From Tupaia tana (taxonomy: Eukaryota > Chordata > Mammalia > Scandentia > Tupaiidae): a DNA stretch of 64,000 nucleotides. The notes beneath the pieces were generated by a model that did no database searches, had not been told where the DNA came from, and was given only the letters and a program-made list of their open reading frames with translations. The stretch lies in the NCBI GenBank assembly GCA_026018925.1, contig JAKSZU010000007.1, positions 94,091,501 through 94,155,500 on the forward strand. Reading direction: 5' to 3'. Shown in pieces: positions 1 to 9,223 of this stretch (positions are counted from its first letter, which is position 1; each line of letters starts with the position of its first letter). Both the position numbers and the translations under genes were made by a program.

Positions 1-54
1 CGTGTGTGTGCGTGCCCAAGATCCCGAGAGGAGAATGGACAAGAAGGGATTGCA
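1..54 (+). mobile_element. SINE A-long, 5' part, split by HAL1-like insertion
   Basis: Central A-long body (GTGCCCAAGATCCCGAGAGG, then GAGAATGG and AAGAAGGGATTGCA) running in from beyond the left edge. It stops abruptly at about 54 where the HAL1-like element begins. The same SINE resumes at 2,830 after the element's A tail. The shared 14 bases at 41-54 and 2,830-2,843 are the target-site duplication. Confidence 0.85.
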
Positions 55-59
55 ACACT

Positions 60-250
60 GCAATCTAGCCATTCTGGGAGAAAGGAAGATGTCCCACTCC
101 TAACTGGGCCTCCAGCATACAAAACCCACGTGAGCAGCCTTTCTTCAAGAGACAGTCTGCTCCATGGCTCCCGCGATCTAGCCATTCTGGGAGAAAGGAA
201 GATGCCCCACTCCTAACTGGGCCTCACACATACAAAACCCGCATGGTAGG
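60..250 (+). repeat. tandem 5' UTR monomers of the HAL1-like element
   Basis: A unit starting CTAGCCATTCTGGGAGAAAG recurs at 65 and 178, a 113-bp period. The segment TTCTTCAAGAGACAGTCTGC seen at about 141 returns at about 453, giving a third partial copy at 448-496. Tandem 5' monomers act as promoters in some rodent L1s; promoter activity here is an inference. Confidence 0.75.
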
Positions 251-447
251 AAAACCCCTTTCAAGTCTCCTGTCTCTGAATCAATCTTTGTCTCTCTCTA
301 CCTCTGTCTCTGTCCTCTCTCTCTCTCTCTGTCTTTTTTTAATTTTTGCTTTTTAGAATTTTTTAAGGTGAGGCGTTTTACAGGGCCCTTTGGCCCCTCC
401 CTCCTAGGCCTTTATTTTGTTAATAATCCCCTCTGCTCCTCCCAGAA

Positions 448-496
448 CAGCCCTTCTTCAAGAGACAGTCTGCTCCATGGCTCCTGCGATCTAGCA
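448..496 (+). repeat. third, partial 5' UTR monomer
   Basis: About 49 bases nearly identical to 134-181 (one or two substitutions), separated from the main monomer pair by a CT-rich stretch and an AT-rich segment. It lies about 210 bases upstream of the ORF1 start. Confidence 0.7.
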
Positions 497-706
497 GTTT
501 TCTAATTATTGATTTTTATTGGAATTTTTTGAATATTAATTTTTCTTTTTTAGATTTATTGAAAAGTTTTTCTCTTTTTTTCCTCTGTTTCTTGTCTGTG
601 TTTTGCTGTTGTTGGTATTGTTTCCCTCTCTCTGCTTCCATTTCTGCACACTCCCCGACCCTCAGATTGAACTTCCAAGTTTGGGAAGAAACCGACCATC
701 CACCAG

Positions 707-1507
707 ATGACTAGAAATCGCTGCAGGACCACAAGAAATATGGAGAAGCAGGGAAATGCCTCTCCTTCAAGGGAAATGGATAGCTCCTCTTCATCCACAC
801 ACAGTTCAATGGAAATCATGGAACTGTCTGATAAAGAATTCAGAACATTCATAATGGCAAAGCTAACAGAGATGGAAGAGAAAAGAGACAATGAACTGCT
901 GAAGAGGAAAGAGAAAGGAGTTGAAGAGTTCCAGGAGGTGAGGAAATTCATGCAAGATCTAAAAGAGGAGTTTCACACTTTACAAAAGAATCAGATGGAA
1001 CTGTTAGAGATGAAGGCTGTAATACAAGAAGTCAAAATCTCCCTTGAAAGTATTAAAAGCAGACTAGATCATACAGAAAATAGAATCTCTAATGTAGAAG
1101 AGAAAATGGCTGGCCTAGAAAAATCCACCATAAAGACTGAGAAAATGGCCCAAAAATTTGAGAATAATATGCGAGAAGTACTAGATACAATTAAACGTCC
1201 AGACATCCGGATAATAGGCATCCCAGAGGGTGAAGAGACTCATAAGGGCATTGATAATCTATTCCATGAAATCCTGCAAGAAAACTTTCCAAACCTGGAG
1301 AGGCACTCAAAGATTCAGTCCCAAGAAATACAGAGGACCCCAAATAGAATCAACCCAAGAAGATCTTCTCCAAGACACATTATAGCCAGATTGACCAAAA
1401 CCACAGACAAAGACAAGATACTAAGACTGGCAAGAGAAAAAAGGCAAGTTACCTACAAAGGGTATCCCATCAGACTAACGGCAGACCTCTCATCGGAGAC
1501 AATGTGA
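707..1507 (+). pseudogene. L1-type ORF1 protein of the HAL1-like element, early stop
   Basis: ORF1p is the RNA-binding, trimer-forming chaperone of L1 RNPs. The frame from the ATG at 707 encodes 266 residues. A serine-rich polar N terminus (to about residue 45) precedes a long charged coiled coil (about 46-165). An RRM-like domain follows (about 166-245), with the RIIGIPEGEE segment typical of L1 ORF1p and a basic stretch with PRHIIARL. TGA at 1505-1507 interrupts it at codon 267, just after the conserved SSET segment. The same frame stays open after the stop to TAA at 1700-1702 and matches the L1 ORF1p C-terminal domain (ARREW, then LYPARLSF). The uninterrupted length would be about 331 codons, close to the usual 330-340. 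As it stands the protein would lack the C-terminal nucleic-acid-binding domain. No ORF2 follows. Confidence 0.88.
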
Positions 1508-1702
1508 GCGAGAAGAGAATGGGAAAATATATTCAAAATATTAAGGGAAAAGCAATTTCAACCGAGAATTCTGTACCCAGCAAGGTTATCGTTCATTTGG
1601 GAAGAAAAGACACAAACTTTCCCAGATAAACAAAACCTGAAAGAATTTACCAGCACCAGACCAGATCTCCAAGAAGTTCTTAAGGGAATGCTATGTCAGT
1701 AA
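1508..1702 (+). pseudogene. C-terminal domain remnant of the same ORF1, in frame after the stop
   Basis: Sixty-four sense codons in phase with the upstream frame, ending in TAA (1700-1702). The region carries the ARREW and LYPARLSF landmarks and a TRPDLQE segment that mark the L1 ORF1p C-terminal domain. There are no frameshifts or further stops, so the single TGA is the only visible lesion. Confidence 0.82.
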
Positions 1703-2129
1703 AATTAAATGCAGACACACAGAAATAAGAGTTCAAAAACTAAGAAAATGGGCAACTTAATTGTAGGGACAATGTTTGGAGATGAATATTATATCCTAGA
1801 ATTCAATCTGGAAGATCGGACCTTAACAGAAGAAAGATTAAGTACATGAGACTGAACCGATGAAACAACATTCTGTGACTTGACTGAATTATTGCTGCTT
1901 TTCTCCTAAACTTTGTTTTCTGGTTTTAAAGGATTTTTGTCCTGTCTTGAGCTGTCGATAGGTGCATGTACCTACTATTTGAACAGAATACTAACCTGTT
2001 TCTAGGCTTTAAGTTTCAAGGAAATATCATTACCAGTTCAAAACTACTCTTCTTGAAATTACCTGCTGAAAGTAGTTGGATTACTTATGATATTGTGTGG
2101 TCAACAAAATGTTGGGGAAAAAGGAATGG

Positions 2130-2820
2130 AAGACAACTGTATATAGCAGAGATAGTGTAATAAGAGAGTGGGAAAGGGCAGAGGGTCAAACATGGGGTAA
2201 AAAACATATATATACGTATACATATGTATGAAAGTAGAAATGGAATATTATTGATGATAACATGCATGATTAAGCCACTATGCAGTTTATTCTAGATGGG
2301 AAACCACATTTAGTACGTTGTGATGATGCTCAGGGAATGAATGTTAAGTAATTAAAAAAAAAAAAAAGTTGCAGGAGGAAAAAAAAAACGGTAAAACTGT
2401 TCGTATCGAAATTTTTTTAAAAATGCATATCTGATGACTTCAATAAGCTATATAGCCCCAGCTGGGTACTACTTTATAATATGTTCATTCTACTCACTGG
2501 GGTTTATGCCTAAAGTCAGACTTGGGTTCATGTATAGGTATATATCAGCTGTGCTAGCTATTGGATATATTTAGACTAATTAAGTTCACTAGCAAATCAA
2601 TTAAATGGGGGGGAGGGGAGGCATAGAAAGCAACCATGGATACCAGAGATAATGTGGGAGGAGGGTGGGACATGGCAGAGGGTGAGGGACAAGGAATCAA
2701 GGATGGCAAAACAAAAACCAAAGTATACAAGACATAAAAATTGGAAAATTATTTGCTGAAAACATGTATGTTGATGTGCTTGATTGAGCCAATACACAGT
2801 GTATTTTGGATGGAAAAAAA
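2130..2820 (+). repeat. duplicated module in the HAL1 3' UTR
   Basis: About 2,130-2,305 and about 2,635-2,815 align imperfectly at an offset of about 505 bases. Shared landmarks are GAGATA(G/A)TGT, GGGCAGAGGGT or GGCAGAGGGT, and a segment ending GTTTATTCTAGATGG or GTGTATTTTGGATGG. The first copy is followed at 2,350-2,390 by two A-rich runs. The 3' UTR may thus contain two successive 3' ends. Confidence 0.6.
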
Positions 2821-2829
2821 AAAAAAAAA

Positions 2830-2955
2830 AAGAAGGGATTGCAGCGTGGCCCTCTCCCTGGGTTTCCCATCTAGAATAAACTTGCTTTCTGTCTGTCTGT
2901 CTGGCGAGCGCACACGCCCTAAAGCAAAAACCTCTTCAAAAAAAAAAAAAAGGAA
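2830..2955 (+). mobile_element. SINE A-long, 3' part, split by HAL1-like insertion
   Basis: Resumes with AAGAAGGGATTGCAGCGTGG, passes a (CTGT)n tract and the 3' box GCGCACACGCCCTAAAGCAA, and ends in an A-rich tail (2,939-2,966). Confidence 0.85.
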
Positions 2956-2965
2956 AAAAAAAAGA

Positions 2966-3035
2966 AAAGTCATGAAGCACTTTTGCATAGAAAAACATGT
3001 CATGACTTTTCTGATGACCCAATATTTTTATTTTT
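2966..3035. mobile_element. possible mariner-MITE remnant
   Basis: AAAAGTCATGA (about 2,966) and TCATGACTTTT (about 2,999) are inverted. They match the sub-terminal AGAAAAGTCATGATG seen just inside the mariner end near 7,425, and TGATGACCCAATATTTT matches the other end near 8,625. The terminal inverted repeats are missing. Confidence 0.4.
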
Positions 3036-3037
3036 AT

Positions 3038-3190
3038 TATTTTTTTATTTTGCTATAGGGTGTGTGTGTTCTCAGGGGTAGGAGAGTGGGGATGAAAACC
3101 ACCCCTGGGGGAGATGGCCACACTGTAGTCCCTTCTCTTCCACTCTCTGCTTGGGATTTTGGGCACATGCATACAGGTGCTCAGAGTGTT
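3038..3190 (-). mobile_element. SINE A-long, truncated
   Basis: Reverse-complement 3' box (TTTTGCTATAGGGTGTGTGT) through the body (GATGGCCACACTGTAGTCCC). The tRNA head is missing; a (GTTT)n run and the next SINE follow. Confidence 0.78.
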
Positions 3191-3209
3191 CTTCTGTTGT
3201 TTGTTGTTT

Positions 3210-3475
3210 GTTTGTTTGTTGTTGTTGTTGTTTTAGAGGTCTTTGCCTTAGGGCACACGTGATCACCAGAGAGAAAGGGAGAGTGAGAGGGAAAGTGAGA
3301 AATCACCCCCCAGGGGGGATGGCCATGTCACAATCCCTTCTCCTCCATTCTCCTCCCTGGATCTTGGGCACGCATGCACACGCGCCCGGCGTGAGTTTAA
3401 GCCACCGGGCCTGGGGCTCGAACCATGCTGTCAATCATGTGGGACCCAGCCACCTTAACCCCACGTCAGGAACCT
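3210..3475 (-). mobile_element. SINE A-long
   Basis: (GTTT)n/(GTT)n reverse tail, then 3' box TTGCCTTAGGGCACACGTGA, body, diverged B box and head ending at CAGGAACCT. Insertion in the same orientation as its left neighbour. Confidence 0.85.
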
Positions 3476-3700
3476 GATGCTAACTGGTTGCTAGCCTTTC
3501 ATTCTGGCTCCCCGCCTCCATCTCACAAGGAGAGGCTCCTTGAAATGACCAATCTGCTTTGTTCGTTGTGCATTCTTCCGTCAGCTTCAGCTCTGCGAAG
3601 CCAGCCTCCTCGGCCAGCTTCACTGGAACGCACTGTATTCTATGAAATGAAGTGTTGCTTAGTTCTAGAATCACACAAAGTCAATTAAGATGGTTAAACT
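3476..3700. other. unassigned single-copy DNA
   Basis: About 225 bases with no recognised repeat or gene. A 64-codon minus-strand frame here has no family I recognise and is probably chance. Confidence 0.5.
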
Positions 3701-3702
3701 AA

Positions 3703-3940
3703 ACCATTGTGTGCTGGCCCTCGGCCTGGTGGTTAGGGGAGCTAGATTCCACATGGCCAACTACATGATTCGAATCCCAAACCAGGAGCATGAAAAACAC
3801 GCCAGGCACGTGTACATGTGTGCCCCAAATCCCAACAAGATGGAGAAACGGAGGAGAAGGGATTGTGGGGTGACCGTGCCCTGGGTACTTTCTCCCTCTC
3901 CCTCTGTCTCTGTCTCTCTGTCTCCTTTTGGTGAGTGAAG
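3703..3940 (+). mobile_element. SINE A-long, old
   Basis: Diverged head (GGCCTGGTGGTTAGGGGAGC, B box ATTCGAATCCC), body GGAGGAGAAGGGATTG and CT tract, ending TTTTGGTGAGTG without a clear 3' box. Confidence 0.75.
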
Positions 3941-4030
3941 ATGCTCTCTAGCAAATTTAAGAAAAACTGAATTGTTGTAATGTCGTCTTTCCACATAACT
4001 GTGGCCCAAGTGCAAAGCCAAAGCCAACCT

Positions 4031-4262
4031 CGGGTCTCAGTGGGCCGTGCCGTGTGGTAAGGGTCCAGGGTCCCCCATCACCCAGCTCGGGTCTCAGTGG
4101 GCCGTGCCGTGTGGTGAGGGTCCAGGGTCCACCGTCACCCAGCTCAGGTCTCAGTGGGGTCGTGCCGTGTGGTGAGGGTCCAGGGTCTCCCATCACCCAG
4201 TTCGGGTCTCAGCGGGGCCGTGCGGTGTGCTGAGGGTCCAGGGACTCCCGTCGCCCAGCTCG
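4031..4262 (+). repeat. 57-bp minisatellite, 4 copies
   Basis: Units starting CGGGTCTCAGTGGGCCGTGC at 4,031, 4,088, 4,145 and 4,203 (periods 57, 57, 58), each containing GTGAGGGTCCAGGG. Copies differ by a few substitutions. Confidence 0.93.
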
Positions 4263-4640
4263 GACACCTTGAGCACGTCCCGCCCTCTCTGGGCCCCGCC
4301 ACCCATCAGGCTGTTCAGGTAAGGACCCTTCTTGGTCTTCTTGGCCAGTCCCGGACTCTGTGGCTCAGATCAGGATCGCGGCTTTGGCCAGCCCGAGGAG
4401 GCCGGGTGAGCAGCGCACCTCACCCGCCGTGTGGCATCTCCACGCCCCTGCCGGGCTTCCTCTCTCTGCCAGCAGCACCCCCCGGTGCCCTTGCCCTGGC
4501 GAGATCCCTCACTCACACCAAACTCACCGCACACCGCTGACGTCGCCTCCGACACGGAGCTTTCCCTGACCACCAGTGCCCCACGTGAAGCCAGCCTCCT
4601 CTTCCTCAGCCCTCCCAGGCCCTGAGCATTCTCCTACACC
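4263..4640. other. GC-rich single-copy DNA
   Basis: About 380 bases of GC-rich sequence with overlapping open frames on both strands, as expected from composition. No gene or repeat recognised. Confidence 0.5.
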
Positions 4641-4644
4641 TCGG

Positions 4645-4803
4645 ACACCTGCCACTGTCCTGTCTTTATCTGTGTGTGTCCTGGGAGCGCCTTGAGGACA
4701 GTGCCTGGGTCTGAGCCACCTCCATGTCCAGCACTGGGCCTGGCGCACAGGAGGCAGGGTAAAGACCTGCTGAGTGAGTGAATGAATGAATGAATGAATG
4801 CTA
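4645..4803 (+). mobile_element. L2 LINE 3' end
   Basis: Contains CGCCTTGAGGACAGTGCCTG, CCAGCACTGGGCCTGGCGCA and a terminal (GAAT)n run, matching the characteristic L2 3' end and its GAATGA-type tail. Confidence 0.75.
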
Positions 4804-4984
4804 AGCCACAGTCCAAGGCACATGGCAGCCAGCAGGCCCCATCGGTGTGCGTTGCTGAGAGCAGTCCCTGGCCTGGTCTGTCCACCCCAGTGAGCAGCCC
4901 AGACCCACCTGGCCAGTCACTAATGATCATCGATCCCGATCGGCCATCCATCATGCGCTCGAGCTCCTGTCCTTAGCGGACATT

Positions 4985-5200
4985 AGGGAGCAGATGCATC
5001 ATCCGTGACTGCAGGCCCAATAAAGCAGGCACCTCGCGGAATTTCGTATTCAACTCGCAAGGCCTTAAAAGCACTTTTCAATTATGAATGGCCTGGGGGG
5101 AGTCGTTCTCTCTTCGCCGGGGGATGAATAAAGATGGAAAATAATAGCGTATCAATATTGTTGCAACTCAGCAGGATTAATCTGGAAGTTAAAGTCCTTG
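4985..5200. promoter_or_regulatory. candidate conserved noncoding element
   Basis: An AT-richer island in GC-rich surroundings without repeat hallmarks: AATTATGAATGG, AATAATAGCGTATCAATATT and GCAGGATTAATCTGG. TAAT-type sites and lack of decay resemble developmental enhancers. No cross-species comparison was possible. Confidence 0.3.
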
Positions 5201-5449
5201 CTTCTCTGCAGCCTGTGTGCACAGGTGCACTGGGCAGGTCGCGGCCAAGGTGACCCTCACCAGGGCCCTCAGGAGAAGGGCCGCCTCCCGACGAGTCAGC
5301 ACTTCGGTGCCTTGGCCCTCTCTGTACCCCCCTGTGCCATCACCCTAAAGCATTCCCTGGCTCTGAGCCATTTTACCCACAAGAGGCCTTCAGGGCTGGC
5401 CTGCTGATCTTCGCTAAGATCTTACCACAATCAGGGCTTAAAAGGGGTC
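5201..5449. other. single-copy DNA
   Basis: No repeat, exon or RNA gene recognised. Confidence 0.5.
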
Positions 5450-5665
5450 TTCATCTTGACTGTGGTGACAGTTCCTTGAATCTGCATATGTGATACAGTG
5501 TGATAGAAATACATACCCTTCCCACCCCACACTCCCCAAAAAAGTGCACGGAAAAGCTGAGTGAAGGGCGTATTTCAGAACTGTTTCTGCAACTTCCTGT
5601 GAATCTTAAACTATTTCAAAATAAATCAAAATCCTAAAATATAAAATAAAATGTTAAAGCTCTTG
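5450..5665 (+). mobile_element. ancient L1M 3' UTR fragment
   Basis: Order of landmarks (TTGACTGTGGTGACAGTTCC, then AATCTGCATATGTGATA, then an AATAAA-rich end at 5,640-5,655) matches the 3' UTR/tail of old mammalian L1M elements. Confidence 0.6.
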
Positions 5666-5799
5666 TTCGTTTGTTTTTCTGCAGGAGCAAAGGGGATGGG
5701 CCTCCCCTGGTAAAAGTATCAAAGGGCACGAGAGCTTCAGGAAACAACTTGTGTCGCTGGCGTGGCAGGCACAATGACGCCTCCTGGCCACCACCGCTG

Positions 5800-6235
5800 T
5801 GCCGTATCCTGATCACCGAGCCAGTGAATACGTAGGTTCCACGGTAACAGGGGACCAGAGGGCAGATGGGATTAAGGCTGCAAGTCAGTTACCCTGGGGA
5901 TGTGAAGATGAGCCTGGATTATCTGGGTAGGTTCATGGTCACCATGAGGGCTTCCTGTGGAAGAGGGAGGCAGAGCCTGGAAGGTGCCGCACGGCTGGCG
6001 CTGAGGCTGGAGGAAGGGTCATGACCACCACGCAGGCAGCCTCTAGAAGTTCGAGAGGCCAAGGAAGCGGGTTCTTCCCTGGAGCCTCCCACACCTTGAT
6101 TTTTGCCCCGTGAGCCCTACCATGGACTTCTGTCTCTAGAACCGTCAGACAGTAACTGCTTGTAGAAGCCACTGTGTGTGGTGATCTGCCACAGCAGCAG
6201 TAGGAGACCAATGCACCCTGTAAATAGTCTTTCAA
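5800..6235 (+). mobile_element. MLT1-type (ERVL-MaLR) LTR
   Basis: Retains MLT1 landmarks in order: an AGATGGGATTAAGG/TCAGTTACCCTGGG segment, GATTATCTGGGTAGG, the CACCTTGATTTTTGCCC segment, TCTAGAACCGTCAGAC and an end resembling GAAGCCACTGTGTGTGGT. Old and diverged. Confidence 0.65.
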
Positions 6236-6355
6236 ATTAGAAATGCACCCACATTAAGACTTAGAAAATCTTTGATCTGCACGATGTCATAGTTGTGGTG
6301 TGGAGGCATGAACAAGAATGTTCATAGTCATTTTTTTAAAAAAATAGTCCAATTA

Positions 6356-6592
6356 GGCCAGCAGGTGGCATGATTGTTAAGGCACTGCATTCCCACATGG
6401 CTGACGGCAGTTTGAGTCCCAGACCTAGTGGTTTGAAAATCACACAGGGCGCATGTGCACGTGTGCCCAAAATCTGGAGACGAGAATGGAGGAGAAGAGA
6501 TGGCAGCATGGCTATCCCCGTGAGGAGTGACTTCTCACTTTCCCTCCCTCTGTCTCTGTTCTTCTCTCTCTGGTGGCAAAATTTTTTTTTTA
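6356..6592 (+). mobile_element. SINE A-long
   Basis: Head GGCCAGCAGGTGGCATGATT, body with GGAGGAGAAGAGATGG, CT tract and TGGTGGCAAAA followed by T/A-rich tail. Inserted in an L1M fragment. A box and B box are both substituted. Confidence 0.85.
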
Positions 6593-6771
6593 AAAAATTC
6601 CAACTAGAAACAATCCAAAAGTCCAACATACATGCATTGTGGTTTATTCCTACAATGGACTGTCATCGGTGGTGAAAACAGATGAATTACAGCTACACAC
6701 AAACATACGGGTGGTTTCCATAGAGCAATCGTGAATAAAAGAAGCAATCACATAAAGAGGCACTTTGTAGG

Positions 6772-7035
6772 GTGGCCCAGCAGGTAGCTCGGTGATGAAG
6801 GCCCTGGATCACACATGGCTGACTCCATGGTTCAAGTAAGTCCTGGATCCAGCAACTTGAAAATCACACTGGGCGTGTGTGCATGTGTGGCCGAAATCAC
6901 GCCTGAGAGGAGACTGGAGGAGAGGGCGTTGTGGCATGGTCACGGTCAGCCCCGGGAGGTGATTTCTTACTTTCCTCCCTCTCTGTCTCTCCAGTGAGTG
7001 CATATGCCCTGTGGAAAAAGTCTTAGGAAAAAAAA
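6772..7035 (+). mobile_element. SINE A-long, old
   Basis: Head GGCCCAGCAGGTAGCTCGGT with B box GGTTCAAGTAA, body GGAGAGGGCGTTGTGGCATG and 3' box GCATATGCCCTGTGGAAAAA, then A tail. Second insertion into the same L1M. Confidence 0.82.
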
Positions 7036-7349
7036 ATAATACATAGGAGAATTTGTTTGTATAAAGCTCAAAAATTGGCAAAGTTTAAAAAAAACATCAT
7101 TCAGGGCTCTCTTTTTAAAGTATAAAACTATAAAGAGAAGAAAGAGAATAATTAATCCAAAGTTGAAGGTGGTGGTTTTCTCTTGGGAGAAATATAACGA
7201 GGGGATGAGACCCACAAGGAGTCTCTAAGGTACAGTGATTTCTTGAGTAGAATCATGTGGACATAGGCATCTGTTTTATCCTAACTATTATTATAGGCAT
7301 TAAATAACCATGTAGTACTATTATTACATGTAATTATTAATCTGTATCA

Positions 7350-8680
7350 GGGATCTTCAAAAAATGCACGGAAAAAGCATATTAAAATTTTTTTTGCACC
7401 AAAATAAAATTGTAATGGGTTGTCAGAAAAGTCATGATGTATTCTTTTATGTTTTTCAAAGGTCATTTATTTATATAAGGAATAAAGATCAGTCGATGAC
7501 ATATGGCCTGTTTTGCTTGATCATCTTTTGCCATCTTTCAGTGAGCTCCATAATTCCTCGTTTAGAGAAGGACTTGTCTTTATTGGCAGAAGACTGAACG
7601 ACATGGTGAGTCACAGCCCCATTTGAACTGAACCCCTTGTTACACCACGCGAGGAGTCTGGAAGAGAGCGAGACAAGGGGAAGACTGACGGCCACGGTCA
7701 GGTGAGCGTGGTGGGCGTGGCGACATCCCAGCAAGCTCCAGCGACTTTTGACGGGTGATCCAACGTGGTCTCGCGCTGTCATGCTGGAACACAACTCCTT
7801 TCCTGTCAACGAGCTCCGGACGTTTCAGATGATGGATTCGTTCACACTGTCCAGTTGTTGACAGTACGCCTTGGAACTGACTGGTTCTCGGAAGGAGCTC
7901 GAAAAACACGACACCTTTAAAGTCCCACCAGAGCACAGCCTTTTCTGAGGACTGCCTGCTTTCGATGTCGTTTGAAGCGAACCATCACATCGGGACCAAG
8001 ACCGTTTGCACACCACGTTGTTGTAACCAGTCCACTTCTCAACACCAGTTACCGGTCACTTCCAAAAAAGATGGTTTTCCTCATGCTCAGTGAGCACGTT
8101 GCAGACGCTCGTATGCACACCATCAGATGAACGTCTTTCAGTACAACAAGCCCGGCTTCTCCAGGTGGTCATGCATGATGGGTGTGCAGTTTCACGATCT
8201 CTCGTGGCGTGTAACGTGGGTCTGACTCCACCGATGCCTTTTCTTTGTCATCCTCGAGCTCAGTGGGCCTCCCTGACCAAGGCGTGCCCTTGAGGTCGAA
8301 GTCACCCACACAGAATGCCGTGAAGCGTGGTTGGCGCTGACGTTCTTGGAGCTCATTGTCCCCGTTAACGGTACGCGACGTTTCACACGCTTGACACGTG
8401 TTCTTCCCATCACGGAAGTAAAACGGCGAAAATGCATAGTTTCGTCTTTCATCTACAACTTGTAAAATCTCCCAAACTCAACCAGATCGCTTAGGGTTTT
8501 TTTTTGTTTTTAGAATGAAGCTAGAACCGTTGGCTGTCAAATGACATAGCGATAACCTAGATGCGAATGACTCTGTACTTCTGAAACTGAACCAGTGCCG
8601 TCTGCTGCAAAACTGCATCATGACTTTCCTGACAACCAATATTTTAATTCCACTTTCATGAACTTTTTGAAGTCCCCTTG
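7350..8680 (-). mobile_element. mariner DNA transposon, near full length
   Basis: About 1.33 kb bounded by imperfect terminal inverted repeats: GGGATCTTCAAAAAATGCAC at the left and, in reverse complement, GGGGACTTCAAAAAGTTCAT at the right. TA-rich flanks fit the TA target. Sub-terminal sequence is also inverted (GTCAGAAAAGTCATGATG at the left, CATCATGACTTTCCTGAC at the right). It sits inside an L1M 3' UTR and is therefore younger than it. Confidence 0.88.
7489..8480 (-). pseudogene. broken mariner (DD34D) transposase
   Basis: The cut-and-paste transposase, read right to left. The N-terminal helix-turn-helix part (about 8,450-8,200) contains FDLKG, SGRPTE and ESDPRYT. The middle (about 8,016-7,830) has RSWSRCD and YCQQLD. 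The catalytic part (about 7,936-7,640) has WWDFKGVVFFELLP and KGVVFQHDSARP, whose Asp is one of the catalytic triad. The C terminus (about 7,575-7,489) has RGIMELTERWQK. These pieces lie in different frames, so several frameshifts separate them. The third catalytic Asp segment is not readable in frame and there are internal stops. Intact mariner transposases have about 345 residues. The copy cannot make an active enzyme. Confidence 0.88.
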
Positions 8681-8891
8681 TAGATATATGTTATACACCC
8701 CTTTGAATGCATGGTACAGTTCGAAATAAGTAAATTGTTAAAAAATAAATAACAATGAATGAATGAATGAAAGTTTTTTAAGCACCCTTGCTGTGGAGTG
8801 CCGTCTGGTCTGCCATCATCACGCTGTGGTAAGGAAGGATGGGGGGCTTTACCCTGATCCATACCTGGAGAAACTGCGGGGTTAGTGACCT

Positions 8892-8915
8892 CCCCCCCCC
8901 CCCCCCCCCCCCCCC
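8892..8915 (+). repeat. poly(C) tract
   Basis: An uninterrupted run of about 24 C. Length is unreliable in most sequencing technologies. Confidence 0.9.
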
Positions 8916-9223
8916 TACCTCCCAAGCCTCGTCTCTCTCTGTCTTCCTATGTCCTGGCCTCACCCAGTTCAAGAAAGCAATGAGACAACAGGAAGAGGAA
9001 GCAGGAGTCTCTTCCTGGTTTTTGCATTTCAAAAAGGGGAGTTAAAACCTCAGGTAGTGGAGCAACTTGGGAGATTATGTACGGAGCCAGAGCAAACTCC
9101 ACCATCCCTCATCATCCCGGGTGACTAGGTGCAGGTACGTGCAGTGCTGGCACGTGGAATTCCGAGCAGCCCCAGGCGGTGATAACTGGTGTGCAGTGTG
9201 GCTTCCTAAGATGGGCTGTACAA

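Larger units (their letters stand above)
55..2829 (+). mobile_element. full-length HAL1-like (half-L1) retrotransposon
   Basis: A 2.8-kb LINE-1-derived element with a 5' UTR, one ORF1-type frame, a long 3' UTR and an A tail (2,815-2,829). No ORF2 (endonuclease/reverse transcriptase) is present between ORF1 and the tail. It is flanked by a 14-bp target-site duplication (41-54 and 2,830-2,843) and splits an A-long SINE. It is therefore a complete insertion, not an L1 that lost ORF2 after landing. HAL1 elements are known non-autonomous L1 derivatives that keep ORF1 and borrow L1 machinery in trans. The nearly open ORF1 and clean duplication indicate a fairly recent insertion, younger than the host SINE. 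Alternative: an internally deleted L1 that retrotransposed once; copy number in the genome would decide. Confidence 0.85.
6240..8790 (+). mobile_element. ancient L1M 3' end, interrupted by two SINEs and a mariner
   Basis: Visible pieces: 6,240-6,355, 6,596-6,771 (CCAAAAGTCCAACATACATG, TTCCTACAATGGACTGTCAT, AATTACAGCTACACACAAAC), 7,040-7,349 and 8,681-8,790 (GTACAGTTCGAAATAAGTAA). These match the end of L1 ORF2 and the 3' UTR of old L1s. A (GAAT)n run closes it at 8,750-8,770. Confidence 0.65.

Noticed and set aside
556..951. 131-codon minus-strand frame opposite ORF1
   Set aside because: Antisense shadow of the coiled-coil part of ORF1; low-complexity Ser/Phe composition.
3480..3674. 64-codon minus-strand frame in unassigned DNA as a possible transposase or host exon
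   Set aside because: No family motif recognised and the length is within chance expectation.
8892..8915. Poly(C) run as a biological signal
   Set aside because: Simple homopolymer; length could be a sequencing or assembly artefact.
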